The notes under the pieces: model-generated | The model's database searches: none | Told to the model about the DNA's origin: nothing | What the model saw: the letters and a program-made list of their open reading frames with translations, nothing else | Shown: piece after piece, positions 36,549-50,577 of the stretch | Layout: the number at the start of each line of letters is the position of its first letter | Numbering within the stretch: position 1 is the first letter of the stretch | Position numbers and translations under genes: made by a program | Source: Leisingera thetidis | Lineage (GTDB): Bacteria; Pseudomonadota; Alphaproteobacteria; Rhodobacterales; Rhodobacteraceae | Direction: 5' to 3' | Length of the DNA: 64,000 nucleotides | Assembly (NCBI RefSeq): GCF_025857195.1 | Contig: NZ_CP109787.1 | Span: 3,199,501 to 3,263,500, forward strand

Positions 36549-37742
36549 ATGAACATCCACGAATATCAGGCCAAAGCCCTTCTTCGCAGCTACGGTGCCC
36601 CGGTGTCCGACGGACGCGTGGTGCTGAAAGCCGAAGACGCCAAGACCGCCGCCGGTGAACTCGATGGCCCGCTCTGGGTGGTCAAGGCGCAGATCCACGC
36701 AGGCGGCCGCGGCAAGGGCTCCTTCAAGGAAGCCGATGCCGGTGAAAAAGGCGGCGTACGGCTGACCAAATCGGTGGAGGAAGCCGCCGAGGAAGCCAAG
36801 AAGATGCTGGGCCGCACCCTGGTCACCCATCAGACCGGCCCGGCCGGCAAGCAGGTGAACCGCATCTACATCGAGGCCGGCTCCGGCATCAAAACCGAGC
36901 TGTACCTGGCGCTGCTGGTGGACCGCCAGACCTCGCGCATCTCCTTTGTCTGCTCCACCGAGGGCGGCATGGACATCGAGGAAGTGGCCGCCGCCACCCC
37001 GGAAAAGATCCTGTCCTTCTCGGTTGATCCGGCCACCGGCTACCAGCCCTACCACGGCCGCCGCATCGCCTTTTCGCTGGGCCTCGAAGGCCAGCAGGTC
37101 AAGCAGTGCGTCATGCTGATGGGCCAGCTCTACAAGGCCTTCGTCGAGAAGGACATGGAGATGCTGGAGATCAACCCGCTGATCGTCGGCGATGACAACA
37201 GCCTCAAGGTGCTGGACGCCAAGGTCGGCTTTGACGGCAACGCGGTCTACCGCCATTCCGACGTGTCCGAACTGCGCGACACCACCGAGGAAGACCCGAA
37301 AGAGCTGGAAGCCTCCAAGTACGACCTGAACTACATCGCGCTGGACGGCGAGATCGGCTGCATGGTGAACGGCGCGGGCCTGGCGATGGCCACCATGGAC
37401 ATCATCAAGCTTTACGGCGCCGAGCCTGCCAACTTCCTCGACGTGGGCGGCGGCGCCACCAAGGAGAAGGTCACCGAGGCGTTCAAGATCATCACCTCCG
37501 ACCCGCAGGTCAAAGGCATCCTGGTCAACATCTTCGGCGGCATCATGCGCTGCGACGTGATCGCCGAGGGCGTGGTCGCCGCGGTCAAGGAAGTCGGCCT
37601 GAAGGTGCCGCTGGTGGTCCGGCTCGAGGGCACCAACGTCGAGAAGGGCAAGGAGATCATCAACACCTCCGGCCTCGACGTGATCGCCGCCGACGACCTG
37701 AAAGACGGTGCCGAGAAGATCGTGAAAGCGGTGAAGGGGTAA
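36549..37742 (+). CDS. sucC: Succinyl-CoA synthetase, beta subunit (ADP-forming)
   Basis: 397 residues, full length. The ATP-grasp start is [16 protein letters not shown]. Other motifs are [13 protein letters not shown] (nucleotide binding), EINPLIV and [15 protein letters not shown], with [10 protein letters not shown] of the CoA-ligase part at the end. With SucD it converts succinyl-CoA to succinate with formation of ATP. It is the first suc gene and is followed four bases later by an accessory gene, not by sucD. Confidence 0.97.
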   Translation: MNIHEYQAKALLRSYGAPVSDGRVVLKAEDAKTAAGELDGPLWVVKAQIHAGGRGKGSFKEADAGEKGGVRLTKSVEEAAEEAKKMLGRTLVTHQTGPAGKQVNRIYIEAGSGIKTELYLALLVDRQTSRISFVCSTEGGMDIEEVAAATPEKILSFSVDPATGYQPYHGRRIAFSLGLEGQQVKQCVMLMGQLYKAFVEKDMEMLEINPLIVGDDNSLKVLDAKVGFDGNAVYRHSDVSELRDTTEEDPKELEASKYDLNYIALDGEIGCMVNGAGLAMATMDIIKLYGAEPANFLDVGGGATKEKVTEAFKIITSDPQVKGILVNIFGGIMRCDVIAEGVVAAVKEVGLKVPLVVRLEGTNVEKGKEIINTSGLDVIAADDLKDGAEKIVKAVKG

Positions 37743-37746
37743 ATCC

Positions 37747-38238
37747 GTGGCTCGGCTCCGCAAGCAGATTGCCGCCCTGTCGATTGTTGCGACTGCAGCT
37801 GTCGGCTGGGCACCTATCGCCAGCGCAAACGCAGACGTTGACAAACTGTTTGGCCTGTTCAAAGAGGTTTGCTTATCTTCTCCTCTGCAAGTTACCAAAA
37901 GCGTAGCAAAGCTCCGAACGATTGAAGGTGTCAAACTTCAAGGTCTAGGAGAGCCAACTGAGGGCGACGCGCTCGTTTTGTTTGATGGCAAACGCCGAAT
38001 TATCGGCGGCGCCATACGGGAAGACAAGAGTGTCGAGCTTTGCACAGTCCACATCAAACCTAAAAGCAGCTTGAAAGAAGCCCTCCCCGCAGCAGTTGCG
38101 AAAATTCAAAGTGTCAGGGGGGTATCCGGGCAAGTTCAATCTGGGCCGAAAGGTCGGCACACTTTCAAGTACAAAAACATGTTTTTGATCGTGCAGGAAC
38201 ATAAGCGGCGGGTTCATATGCTACTTATTAACCACTAG
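37747..38238 (+). CDS. Exported hypothetical protein inserted after sucC
   Basis: 163 residues with a signal peptide ending ASANA (about 28 residues). The mature region has two cysteines (KEVCLSSP and VELCTVH) and a basic C-terminus ([11 protein letters not shown]). The GTG start lies four bases after the sucC stop, with AAGGGG just before it, so ribosomes finishing sucC could continue here. It is plainly AT-richer than sucC and sucD and uses codons such as TTA and CAA that are rare around it. Probably acquired; function unknown. Confidence 0.7.
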   Translation: MARLRKQIAALSIVATAAVGWAPIASANADVDKLFGLFKEVCLSSPLQVTKSVAKLRTIEGVKLQGLGEPTEGDALVLFDGKRRIIGGAIREDKSVELCTVHIKPKSSLKEALPAAVAKIQSVRGVSGQVQSGPKGRHTFKYKNMFLIVQEHKRRVHMLLINH

Positions 38239-38438
38239 CCCACTTTTCGCTGCACTCGTCCTGAAAGCAATCTTCTCGCAACGAATGCTTTCCTCAACAG
38301 AGAACCTCTGCATCGCCAGACACGACGTACTACCTAAGGATCCATCTCTATGGCGGCCCTCTACGAAAACAAGCATTTGCATCTGAAGAACGCAAAATGT
38401 TCTGAAGGTACATTTGCTGTCAAACTGGCTCGTTTCTC

Positions 38439-39266
38439 GTGAAAGCCGCTGTCTACCTCATAGGCTTGCGGCAGGCCACCGGCCGGGCGGAGCTGATGCA
38501 GCGGGAGCTGGATCAGGCCGGGCTTTCGGCTGTGCGCATCGATGCGGTGGACAGCACCCGGGTCAGCCGCGCGGAGATGCTCACGCAGTGCGCTTCCGAG
38601 GGCAGCTGGGGCTACTTCCAGACCAAGGACATGGCCTGCACCCTCAGCCATGCCAAGGCCTGGGAAACCTTCCTGGCCTCGGACGCCGATGTGGCGCTGA
38701 TCCTGGAGGATGACGTCTTCCTGTCGCCCGACACCGGCGCCTGGCTGGCGGATCTGTCCTGGTGGCCCGCGGATGCCGGCATCGTCAAGTTCGAACGCTG
38801 GCGGGCCACGAGGCTGCAGGTCGCACTTGGCAGGGATGGCGTCACCCATCTGGGCCGCGAGGTGCGCCGGATGCTGTCCCGCCACGCAGGCGGTGCCGCT
38901 TATGCGATCTCGCGCCGGGCGGCGCAGCACCTGCTGGACAGCCGCCCGTTCGACATCACGCTGGACAACCTGCTGTTCAACTTCGATGCCTCAAAGCCTG
39001 CGCGCGGCATCAGGGTCTACCAGGTCCAGCCGGCATTGGCCGAACAGGGCAACGAGGCGCCGGACGAACACGCCATCGGCCCGGCGCGCCACCGGCCCAA
39101 GGGCTGGCCTCTGGTCCGCCAGAAACTCCGCCGCGGGATTTATGAGTTCCGCGGCGGCTTCCGAATACTTCCCAGCGTGGTCCTGGGGCGGGCCACCCTC
39201 GAAAAAATCCGCTTCGACGGCCGTTCCCTGGCCACCCCGCAGACCCAACACACACATACCGCTTGA
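38439..39266 (+). CDS. Glycosyltransferase family 25 (LPS-type) protein
   Basis: 275 residues. The start [16 protein letters not shown] is the first strand and acceptor loop of GT25 enzymes. [14 protein letters not shown] and [14 protein letters not shown] carry the conserved His and the DxD-like acidic triad for metal and sugar-nucleotide binding. The family adds sugars to lipopolysaccharide in the cytosol at the inner membrane. It starts at GTG and sits between sucC and sucD, an unusual place for a surface-glycan enzyme. It ends 13 bases before sucD. Confidence 0.85.
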   Translation: MKAAVYLIGLRQATGRAELMQRELDQAGLSAVRIDAVDSTRVSRAEMLTQCASEGSWGYFQTKDMACTLSHAKAWETFLASDADVALILEDDVFLSPDTGAWLADLSWWPADAGIVKFERWRATRLQVALGRDGVTHLGREVRRMLSRHAGGAAYAISRRAAQHLLDSRPFDITLDNLLFNFDASKPARGIRVYQVQPALAEQGNEAPDEHAIGPARHRPKGWPLVRQKLRRGIYEFRGGFRILPSVVLGRATLEKIRFDGRSLATPQTQHTHTA

Positions 39267-39279
39267 AGGAACCGACAAC

Positions 39280-40161
39280 ATGGCAGTCCTCATCGACGAA
39301 AACACCAAGGTCATCTGTCAGGGCTTTACCGGCTCGCAGGGCACTTTCCACTCCGAACAGGCCATCGCCTACGGCACCAAGATGGTCGGCGGCGTCACCC
39401 CCGGCAAAGGCGGCCAGACCCACCTGAACCTGCCGGTCTTCAACTCCGTGCACGAGGCCAAGGCCAAGACCGAGGCCAATGCCTCGGTGATCTACGTGCC
39501 GCCGCCGTTTGCCGCGGATTCGATCCTCGAGGCGATCGACGCCGGAATGGACGTGATCGTGGCCATCACCGAAGGCATCCCGGTGCTCGACATGATGAAG
39601 GTGAAGCGGGCGCTGGAGAACTCTTCCTCCGTGCTGATCGGCCCCAACTGCCCTGGCGTCATCACCCCGGATGCCTGCAAGATCGGCATCATGCCGGGCC
39701 ACATCCACCGCCGCGGCACCGTCGGCGTGGTCTCCCGCTCCGGCACCCTGACCTATGAGGCTGTGAAGCAGACCTCCGACGTGGGCCTCGGCCAGTCCAC
39801 CTGCGTCGGCATCGGCGGCGACCCGATCAAGGGCACCGAGCATATCGACGTGCTGGAATGGTTCCTGGCCGACGACGAGACCGAGAGCATCATCATGATC
39901 GGCGAAATCGGCGGCTCCGCCGAGGAAGAGGCTGCCCAGTTCCTGAAAGACGAGGCGAAAAAGGGCCGCAAGAAGCCGGTTGCAGGCTTCATCGCCGGCC
40001 GCACCGCGCCTCCGGGCCGCCGCATGGGCCACGCGGGCGCGATTGTCGCCGGCGGCAAGGGCGGCGCCGAGGACAAGATCGAGGCAATGAAATCCGCAGG
40101 CATCGTCGTCGCCGAAAGCCCGGCGGGCCTGGGTGAAGCGGTGCTGAAGGCCATCGGCTGA
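39280..40161 (+). CDS. sucD: Succinyl-CoA synthetase, alpha subunit
   Basis: 293 residues. The N-terminal CoA-binding fold has [19 protein letters not shown], followed by [10 protein letters not shown]. The phosphorylated histidine is in [25 protein letters not shown] matches the family. It is the partner of SucC in the TCA cycle. The ATG at 39280 gives the usual family N-terminus ([12 protein letters not shown]). It is separated from sucC by about 1.5 kb of accessory genes. Confidence 0.97.
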   Translation: MAVLIDENTKVICQGFTGSQGTFHSEQAIAYGTKMVGGVTPGKGGQTHLNLPVFNSVHEAKAKTEANASVIYVPPPFAADSILEAIDAGMDVIVAITEGIPVLDMMKVKRALENSSSVLIGPNCPGVITPDACKIGIMPGHIHRRGTVGVVSRSGTLTYEAVKQTSDVGLGQSTCVGIGGDPIKGTEHIDVLEWFLADDETESIIMIGEIGGSAEEEAAQFLKDEAKKGRKKPVAGFIAGRTAPPGRRMGHAGAIVAGGKGGAEDKIEAMKSAGIVVAESPAGLGEAVLKAIG

Positions 40162-40195
40162 GGCCGCCAGCCGGCCGGGTGCGAAGGAAGAGAGC

Positions 40196-40939
40196 ATGGT
40201 TCTGGTTTGTCACGACCACAAATTCATTTTCCTCAAGACGAGGAAAACAGCAGGCACATCGATCGAGATGCTGCTGGAACCGCTCTGCACGCCACCCGGC
40301 CGCACCGTGACCGAACGGACGTCCGGCTGCGCCAGCAAACACGGGATCGTGGGATTTCGTCTGCTCGGCGAGAAGACCGAGCCGCCCTCGGTCTGGCGCT
40401 CCCACATGCCGGCCTATCAGGTCCGAAGGGAACTGCCGCGGGAGCAGTGGCAGACCTACCGCAAGCTGTCCTGCCTGCGGAACCCTTTTGACAGGTCGGT
40501 TTCGCTCTTCTTCTGGCTGCGCGACGCGGGCGGCCTGCCGCCGTTCAGCAGTCTGGACGCCGCCCGCGCCGCCTTCCGCCGGTTCATCCTCGAAGGGAAC
40601 ATGAAAGCCGACAAGTCGATCGTGCACCGCAAAGGCAAGTTCATTCTGGACGGTTTCATCCGCTTCGAGGCGCTGGTGAGCGACACCGCGGAAATGGCAG
40701 AACGCCTGGGGCTGCCGGTCAATGCCGCGGAGATGCCGCGCTCCAAGGACAAGACCTCACGTCTCAGCGGCATCCCGGTGTCCGACTACTTCGACACGGA
40801 AACCGCCCGGGCCACATGCGACCAGCTGGCCTGGATGTTCGAGCATGGCGGCTATTCCCGGCATCCGGAGGACGCAAATGCCCGAAAGCCCGGAAAAGCC
40901 GATCCGTTTTTCAACCTTCCGCGGCCCCAGCCCGCATGA
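40196..40939 (+). CDS. Sulfotransferase family 2-like protein
   Basis: 247 residues. FIFLKTRKTAGTSIEMLL is the 5'-PAPS phosphosulfate loop (K-T-x-x-T-x-S type). CLRNPFDRSVSLFFWLRD is the 3'-phosphate-binding loop with its conserved Arg and Ser. It would transfer sulfate from PAPS to a carbohydrate or similar acceptor. It lies between sucD and sucA and could act on the same surface glycan as the GT25 enzyme nearby, which is only an inference. Its TGA overlaps the next frame's ATG. Confidence 0.82.
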   Translation: MVLVCHDHKFIFLKTRKTAGTSIEMLLEPLCTPPGRTVTERTSGCASKHGIVGFRLLGEKTEPPSVWRSHMPAYQVRRELPREQWQTYRKLSCLRNPFDRSVSLFFWLRDAGGLPPFSSLDAARAAFRRFILEGNMKADKSIVHRKGKFILDGFIRFEALVSDTAEMAERLGLPVNAAEMPRSKDKTSRLSGIPVSDYFDTETARATCDQLAWMFEHGGYSRHPEDANARKPGKADPFFNLPRPQPA

Positions 40940-41456
40940 GGCCGATGATGACTGACCACAGCCCCGGCTGCTTCCTCCAAACCACTCATTTCGCAGCCGC
41001 GCGCCCCGGCCTTGCCAGGCTCCGGCGCGCGGCTATGCCTGCCAAGGGCGGGCTGCCCGGTCTGGCCGGCGCGATGGCGGCCCCCTGTCCGGGCGGGGAC
41101 AAGGTCCGGGATTCAGGCGCCCGGACGGACGCTGAACTGTCCGCTGAACGCGGCAGAAGCGGTTGGAAACACGCATGCTCCCTGTTTGCAACTGACGGCA
41201 GCAAAGCAGCCCGCACTTCGGCAGCCGCCGCGCAAGACGGGGCGCCTGGCGAATTTGATACGGTTGCAAGCGGCGCGTTCACGCTGCCGCCTGTCAGCGG
41301 CGACCCCACAGCGGTTTCATCGAAAGGCAGGTTCTTTCCCACTGATACAGCCGCGATTGAGACTTCCTTGAACATTTCGTCGGACGCTCACGCCATGACC
41401 GGAATTTCATTGCCAATTGCTCCTCCCGCAGAACTCACAGCCGATGAGGCACACCA

Positions 41457-41460
<4 letters not shown>
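40936..41460 (+). CDS. Possible hypothetical protein coupled to sucA
   Basis: A 174-codon frame beginning with an ATG that overlaps the sulfotransferase stop (ATGA) and ending with a TGA that overlaps the sucA ATG (ATGA). The product is low in structure, rich in Ala, Gly, Ser and Pro, with no signal peptide, membrane helix or known motif. Third-position GC is lower than in sucA. The double overlap is suggestive, but the sequence could equally be a non-coding leader of sucA. No function is proposed. Confidence 0.35.
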
Positions 41461-44408
<2,948 letters not shown>

Positions 44409-44420
44409 GGATAAACAGAT

Positions 44421-45944
<1,524 letters not shown>

Positions 45945-45948
45945 CAGC

Positions 45949-46266
45949 ATGAGCCAAGGCGAGACGAGAAAAAGCAGGTACGTCCTGAAGACCTACGCGG
46001 ATCTTCCGCCCCGGCAACCAGCTCCGTCTCGCCGTTTCGCTGACTATCTATCCCGGTGGCAAAAGCTGCGAGAGAGCCATCCAAAGCACAAGCTTTTTGC
46101 AGAGCTTGTTGGTTGGCTGCTGATGGTTGCCTTTGCCTATTACGGAGCGGATACATTTTCAAACTACTACAAATGGGGAGCAGTTCTCCTGTTCGCCCTA
46201 TTCGGTTGGGTGTTTCCTGTGTTTCGGGCAATTCAATGGCTGCGTATTCGAAATGCCGCAAAGTAG
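45949..46266 (+). CDS. Small two-helix membrane protein inserted after sucB
   Basis: 105 residues. A basic, Pro-rich N-terminus leads to two hydrophobic segments (LVGWLLMVAFAYYGADTF and WGAVLLFALFGWVFPVF) and a short basic tail. The ATG lies four bases after the sucB stop, with no separate Shine-Dalgarno sequence outside sucB, so it probably depends on read-on ribosomes. It is AT-richer than sucB and lpd. Function unknown. Confidence 0.65.
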   Translation: MSQGETRKSRYVLKTYADLPPRQPAPSRRFADYLSRWQKLRESHPKHKLFAELVGWLLMVAFAYYGADTFSNYYKWGAVLLFALFGWVFPVFRAIQWLRIRNAAK

Positions 46267-46332
46267 ATTAGAGTACTTTGCAAAGTGCTGTGACGCGCAG
46301 GGGCAATTAGCCTTGACTGAGCGGGCGCATCC

Positions 46333-46782
46333 ATGACCCTCCCACTCTGGGGCCTTGCCTGCCTCTCCATTCCTGCCCTGCTTCATATGAGTTGCGGCAG
46401 CTTCTTCCTGAAGTTTTCCGCCGGCAATACCTGGACCGCACGCCCGCGCGGCACGTCCGCTAGCCGCAGCGCGCTGGCAGGCTCGGCGCCGCGTGCGATT
46501 GTCAACGTCCTGGAGACCGCCCCGGTCTTCCTCAGCCCCGCGCTGGCGGCAAAACCGGCCAACCGCCAAAGCGCCCTGATCAGCGGTGGCCCCGCCGCGC
46601 GGCTTGCGGGGGGCTCCCGCGTGACTATTCACCTTTGCCCAAATACTCCGGGGGAGGCCCGCCAGGGCCGGGGGCAGCGCCCCCTCCCCGGCCCGCAACC
46701 CAAGAAACACCTCCAAGGCGGTGCACAGCTGGTGTACGCATGGTGCCCAGACGGCACCCCCCCGGCCCGCACCCAATTCTGA
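46333..46782 (+). pseudogene. Decayed MAPEG-like membrane protein gene
   Basis: An open frame of 149 codons whose first half resembles a MAPEG protein: a hydrophobic start (LPLWGLACLSIPALLHM), then AGNTWTARPRG and IVNVLETAPVFL. The last part (GGAQLVYAWCPDGTPPARTQF lies in this region) resembles the GAR-x-VY segment of the same family. Between them a GC-rich intergenic-type repeat (46630-46690) replaces the expected helix, and the last helix is missing. The arrangement suggests an in-frame insertion plus truncation, but a divergent working gene cannot be excluded. Confidence 0.5.
46630..46690 (+). repeat. Dispersed intergenic repeat inside the MAPEG-like remnant
   Basis: CACCTTTG, three bases, AAATACTCC and GGAGG follow the same order as at 11735-11763, then a GC-rich hairpin region. 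Position inside a broken gene suggests that this repeat moved in. Confidence 0.5.
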
Positions 46783-46797
46783 CGAAAGGACTTCTTA

Positions 46798-48189
46798 ATG
46801 GCATCTTATGACGTGATCGTAATCGGCGCCGGCCCCGGCGGCTATGTCTGTGCCATCCGCTGCGCCCAGCTGGGCCTCAAGACCGCCGTGGTGGAGGGCC
46901 GCGAGACCCTCGGCGGCACCTGCCTGAACGTCGGCTGCATCCCCTCCAAGGCGCTGCTGCATTCGACCCACCTGCTGCATGAGGCAGAGCACAACTTCGC
47001 CCATATGGGCCTCAAGGGCAAAAGCCCCTCGGTCGACTGGGACCAGATGAAATCCTACAAGGATGAGGTGATCAGCCAGAACACAAGCGGCATCGAGTTC
47101 CTGTTCAAAAAGAACAAGATCGACTGGATCAAGGGCTGGGCATCCATTCCGGCGGCCGGCAAGGTGCAGGTGGGTGATGAGATCCACGAGGCCAGGAACA
47201 TCGTGATCGCCTCCGGCTCGGTGCCGGCCTCGATCCCGGGGGTGGAGATCGACGAGAAGATCGTGGTCTCCTCCACCGGCGCGCTGGAGCTGCCGAAGAT
47301 CCCCAGGAAACTGACGGTGATCGGCGCCGGCGTGATCGGGCTGGAGCTGGGCTCGGTCTATGCCCGCCTCGGCGCCGAGGTGACGGTGGTGGAATACATG
47401 GACGCGGTCTGTCCCGGGATGGACAAGGACGTGCAGCGCTCGTTCAAGCGGATCCTGGAGAAGCAGGGCCTCAACATCATCCTCGGCGCCGCGGTGCAGG
47501 GGGTGGAGACCACCAAGACCAAGGCCAAGGTCAAATACCAGCCCAAGAAAGGCGGCGATGAGGTCACGCTGGACGCCGACGCGGTGCTGGTCGCCACCGG
47601 CCGCAAACCCTACAGCGAAGGGCTGGGGCTGGACGCCTTGGGCATCAAGATGACCGAGCGCGGCCAGATCGCCGCGGACGAACACTGGCGCACCAATATT
47701 CCCGGCATCTATGCCATCGGCGATGTGATCGAAGGCCCGATGCTGGCCCACAAGGCCGAGGACGAGGGCATGGCCGTGGCCGAGGTGATCGCCGGCAAGC
47801 ACGGCCATGTGAATTATGGCGTCATTCCCGGCGTCGTCTACACCACGCCTGAAGTCGCCACCGTCGGCGCCACCGAGGACGCGCTCAAGGCCGAGGGCCG
47901 CAAGGTCAAGGTCGGCAAGTTCATGTTCATGGGCAACGCCCGCGCCAAGGCCGTGCATCAGGCCGAGGGCGGCTTTGTCAAGATCATCACCGACGCCGAA
48001 ACCGACCGCATCCTGGGTGCGGCGATCATCGGCCCGGCGGCGGGCGACATGATCCACGAGCTGTGCGTGGCGATGGAATTCGGCGCCTCGGCCGAGGATG
48101 TGGCGCTGACCTGCCACGCGCATCCGACCTATTCCGAAGCGGTGCGCGAGGCCGCGCTGGCCTGCGGCGACGGCCCGATCCACAGCTGA
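46798..48189 (+). CDS. lpd: Dihydrolipoyl dehydrogenase (E3)
   Basis: 463 residues. The FAD-binding start is [16 protein letters not shown], and the redox-active disulfide is [13 protein letters not shown]. The NAD-binding loop is [19 protein letters not shown], followed by [17 protein letters not shown], with the catalytic His-Glu pair in [10 protein letters not shown] at the C-terminus. It reoxidises the lipoyl groups of SucB. It closes the suc cluster and is followed by a strong hairpin terminator. Confidence 0.97.
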   Translation: MASYDVIVIGAGPGGYVCAIRCAQLGLKTAVVEGRETLGGTCLNVGCIPSKALLHSTHLLHEAEHNFAHMGLKGKSPSVDWDQMKSYKDEVISQNTSGIEFLFKKNKIDWIKGWASIPAAGKVQVGDEIHEARNIVIASGSVPASIPGVEIDEKIVVSSTGALELPKIPRKLTVIGAGVIGLELGSVYARLGAEVTVVEYMDAVCPGMDKDVQRSFKRILEKQGLNIILGAAVQGVETTKTKAKVKYQPKKGGDEVTLDADAVLVATGRKPYSEGLGLDALGIKMTERGQIAADEHWRTNIPGIYAIGDVIEGPMLAHKAEDEGMAVAEVIAGKHGHVNYGVIPGVVYTTPEVATVGATEDALKAEGRKVKVGKFMFMGNARAKAVHQAEGGFVKIITDAETDRILGAAIIGPAAGDMIHELCVAMEFGASAEDVALTCHAHPTYSEAVREAALACGDGPIHS

Positions 48190-48216
48190 ACCGGGACCGC
48201 ATCTCAGGAAAACACA

Positions 48217-48244
48217 AAAGGGCAGCTGCAAACAGCTGCCCTTT
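48217..48244 (+). terminator. Terminator after lpd
   Basis: AAAGGGCAGCTG and CAGCTGCCCTTT form a perfect 12-bp stem with a CAAA loop. The trailing Ts are part of the stem. Confidence 0.85.
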
Positions 48245-48280
48245 ACTCTGTTCGCCGCCCGTTCCGCCAAGCGCCGCCGC

Positions 48281-48327
48281 AAAAGTTTTCTGAAAACTTT
48301 TGCCAAGGAAATTCTGAATTTCCTTGG
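48281..48327. repeat. Twin near-perfect hairpins between lpd and the PPOX gene
   Basis: AAAAGTTTTC-T-GAAAACTTTT (10-bp arms) is followed at once by CCAAGGAAATTC-T-GAATTTCCTTGG (12-bp arms). Each has a single central T. They are AT-rich against a GC-rich background and lie between converging genes. Confidence 0.75.
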
Positions 48328-48348
48328 ATCAGCGGCCCGGAGGCGCAG

Positions 48349-48954
48349 CTACCACATGGTCTGTGCTGCCCTGGCGTCCCAGGCGTCGTCATAGGCGGCA
48401 CCGCCCTCTTCGCCCGCGGTCTGCTCGGCCAGAATCTCGCCCATCGTGGGCAGGCCCGCGCTTTCGTCCAGCCCTTTCCAGGTGCCCGCCCGCAGCATCG
48501 CACGGGCGCATTGGCTGTAGATCTCGCCGATCTTGATCACGATCACCGTGGCGGGCTGCTTGCCGTGTTTTTCGAACCGCGCCCGCAAATCCGCATCAGC
48601 GGTCAGCCGCGCCACGCCGTTCACCCGCACCACATTGTTGGATCCCGGCACCAGGAACATCAGCGACACCCGCCCGTCGCGCACGATATTGCGCAGGGAA
48701 TCCAGCCGGTTGTTGCCGCGCCAGTCGGGCAGCGCCAGGGTCTCGGGGTCCAGCTCCCGCACCACCGGGCCGTCGTCGCCGCGCGGGCTGCCGTCGGTGC
48801 CCTCGGGGCCGGCCGTGGCCAGCATGCACAGCTTCGACGCCATGATCCATTTGCGGTACAGCGGCGTCATCTGCCGTGCCACCTTGCGCAAGGAAGGCGC
48901 TCCCGGTTCCCCGTAAAGCGCCTCCAGCTCGTCACTGCTACTGATAAACTCCAT
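48349..48954 (-). CDS. PPOX-type FMN-dependent flavoprotein (pyridoxamine oxidase fold)
   Basis: 201 residues. The fold is marked by KWIMASKLCMLATAGPEGTDGSPRGD (FMN-binding strand pair), LPDWRGNNRLDSLRNI and GRVSLMFLVPGSNNVVRVNG, followed by VIKIGEIYSQCARAML. This pattern is the MSMEG_1061-like branch of the split-barrel flavoproteins, whose substrates are mostly unknown. The ATG at 48954 is preferred to a TTG at 48963. It overlaps the end of plsC by 17 bases, so it is translated as part of that operon. Confidence 0.82.
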   Translation of the reverse strand: MEFISSSDELEALYGEPGAPSLRKVARQMTPLYRKWIMASKLCMLATAGPEGTDGSPRGDDGPVVRELDPETLALPDWRGNNRLDSLRNIVRDGRVSLMFLVPGSNNVVRVNGVARLTADADLRARFEKHGKQPATVIVIKIGEIYSQCARAMLRAGTWKGLDESAGLPTMGEILAEQTAGEEGGAAYDDAWDARAAQTMW

Positions 48955-49681
48955 CCGGCACAAACCCCGCTTCCCGCATCAATTCGTCGGACCGGTGCTC
49001 GATCCGCTGCTCCAGCCGGCGCATGAAGTCATTGCGGGGAATGCCGGGCTCCATCGGCTCCAGGAACTCGACCACCGCCAGGCCCGGCTTGCGCAGCAGC
49101 CCCTTGCGCGGCCAGAACAGGCCGACATTGGTGGCCGCGGGCACGCAGGGCCGCGCCAGCCCCTCATAAAGCACCGCAGTGCCCACCTTATAGGGTTTCT
49201 GCGCGCCCGGCACCACGCGGGTGCCCTGGGGATAGATGATCAGCTGGCCCGGCTCGCTGGTCTCGGCCGCGACGTCCTTGACCATCCTGGCGATCGCCGC
49301 GCCGCGCTTGCCGCGGTCCACCGGCACGCAGCCCAGCCGCTTGGCATAAAGGCCGATCACCGGCGTCCACAGCAGCTCGCGCTTCATGATGAACCGCGGC
49401 GACGGCGCCGCGTCGAAGATGATCAGGATGTCGAGAAAGCTCTGGTGCTTGGCGGCGATGATCACCTCGCCCTCCGGCACCGGGCCGCGCACTTCGGTGC
49501 GGATGCCGACCATCCAGCGCGCGGTCCACAGGATCCAGCGGGCATAGGTCTTGCAGGCGAATTTGGCGCCCCTGCGCGACACCGCGGCCCAGGGCGCGAA
49601 CAGCAGCCCCAGCACCAGCATCGACACCGCCAGCTGCAGTTCAAAGACCACGGAGCGCAGCCATTGGACCGGGTTCTTCAC
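48938..49681 (-). CDS. plsC: 1-acyl-sn-glycerol-3-phosphate acyltransferase
   Basis: 247 residues. A membrane helix near the N-terminus (FELQLAVSMLVLGLLFAPW) is followed by AAKHQSFLDILI (HX4D), then LGCVPVDRGKRG and IIYPQGTRV (block III). It makes phosphatidic acid from lysophosphatidic acid at the inner membrane. Its ATG overlaps the ftsX stop (ATGA), so it is coupled to the ftsEX pair. Confidence 0.9.
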   Translation of the reverse strand: MKNPVQWLRSVVFELQLAVSMLVLGLLFAPWAAVSRRGAKFACKTYARWILWTARWMVGIRTEVRGPVPEGEVIIAAKHQSFLDILIIFDAAPSPRFIMKRELLWTPVIGLYAKRLGCVPVDRGKRGAAIARMVKDVAAETSEPGQLIIYPQGTRVVPGAQKPYKVGTAVLYEGLARPCVPAATNVGLFWPRKGLLRKPGLAVVEFLEPMEPGIPRNDFMRRLEQRIEHRSDELMREAGFVPDGVYQ

Positions 49682-50577
49682 GACAGTACTCCCAAACGTT
49701 TGGTGGCAGCGCGGGTGGTGGCGGCAAAGGCCACCAGCGCCCCCAGCGGCGGGATCAGCAGCGGCACCAGCCAGCCCCAGCCCTGAAAGCCGAGCCCGGT
49801 GAGAAAGCCGCCCTCATCCGAGGCTTGCGGCATCAGCAGGACCCCGATCATGCCCAGCGCCACCCCTGCGGCGGCGCCGGTCAGCGCCCGCAGGGTGAAG
49901 CGGCGGATGAAGGCCTGGGCGATATAGCTGTCCAGCGCCCCGACCAGACGCAGCACTTCAACCACCTGCGCATTGGCGGCCAGCGCCGCATTGGCGGCCA
50001 GGGTGATCATGGCCGCGGTGGCGCCGCCGATCAGCAGGATCGAGACCCAGGCCAGCCTGCGCAGGGCCCGCGCCGCGTCCACCAGCGGCGCACGCCAGCG
50101 GGTATGGTCGTCCAGCACCGCGCCCGGCACCTCGGCCTGCAGCCGCAAGCGCAGCCCGGCAGCATCATAGCCGGGATCATCGCCGGTCACCTCGATCAGC
50201 TGCGGCAGCGGCAGGCTGCCCGCGGGCAGGCTGGAGCCGAACCAGGGCGCCAGCAGCGCCGCCTGCTCCTCGCCGGTCAGCGCCCGCGCTGTGGCCACGC
50301 CCGGCGTCTGGCGCAGGATCTCAAGCGCCGCCTCGGTCTGGGCCGCGCGCTGCTCGGCCGGGGCATTGATGCGCAGAGTCGCAGCCCGCGCCAGCTCCGA
50401 GGCCCATTGGTCCGCCAGCCGCCCGGAGGCCATCGACAGCGCCAGGGCGAACACCGCGAGAAACCCCATGGCCGCCGCCACGAACAGGGTCAGATGGGCG
50501 GTGAAGCCGCTGGGCGGCACCACCCGGTTGGCCTGGGTGTCGCCCAGGATCAGCTTGCGCAGCCGGCCATCGGTCAC
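49678..50577 (-). CDS. ftsX: Cell-division permease-like protein FtsX
   Basis: 299 residues. A short cytosolic N-terminus precedes membrane helix 1 (HLTLFVAAAMGFLAVFALAL). A periplasmic loop follows (about 60-170), then three more helices (WVSILLIGGATAAMITLAAN and so on). FtsX with the ATPase FtsE controls cell-wall hydrolases at the division site. The GTG start overlaps the ftsE stop (GTGA). An upstream reading to 50748 is only the antisense of ftsE. Confidence 0.9.
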   Translation of the reverse strand: MTDGRLRKLILGDTQANRVVPPSGFTAHLTLFVAAAMGFLAVFALALSMASGRLADQWASELARAATLRINAPAEQRAAQTEAALEILRQTPGVATARALTGEEQAALLAPWFGSSLPAGSLPLPQLIEVTGDDPGYDAAGLRLRLQAEVPGAVLDDHTRWRAPLVDAARALRRLAWVSILLIGGATAAMITLAANAALAANAQVVEVLRLVGALDSYIAQAFIRRFTLRALTGAAAGVALGMIGVLLMPQASDEGGFLTGLGFQGWGWLVPLLIPPLGALVAFAATTRAATKRLGVLS

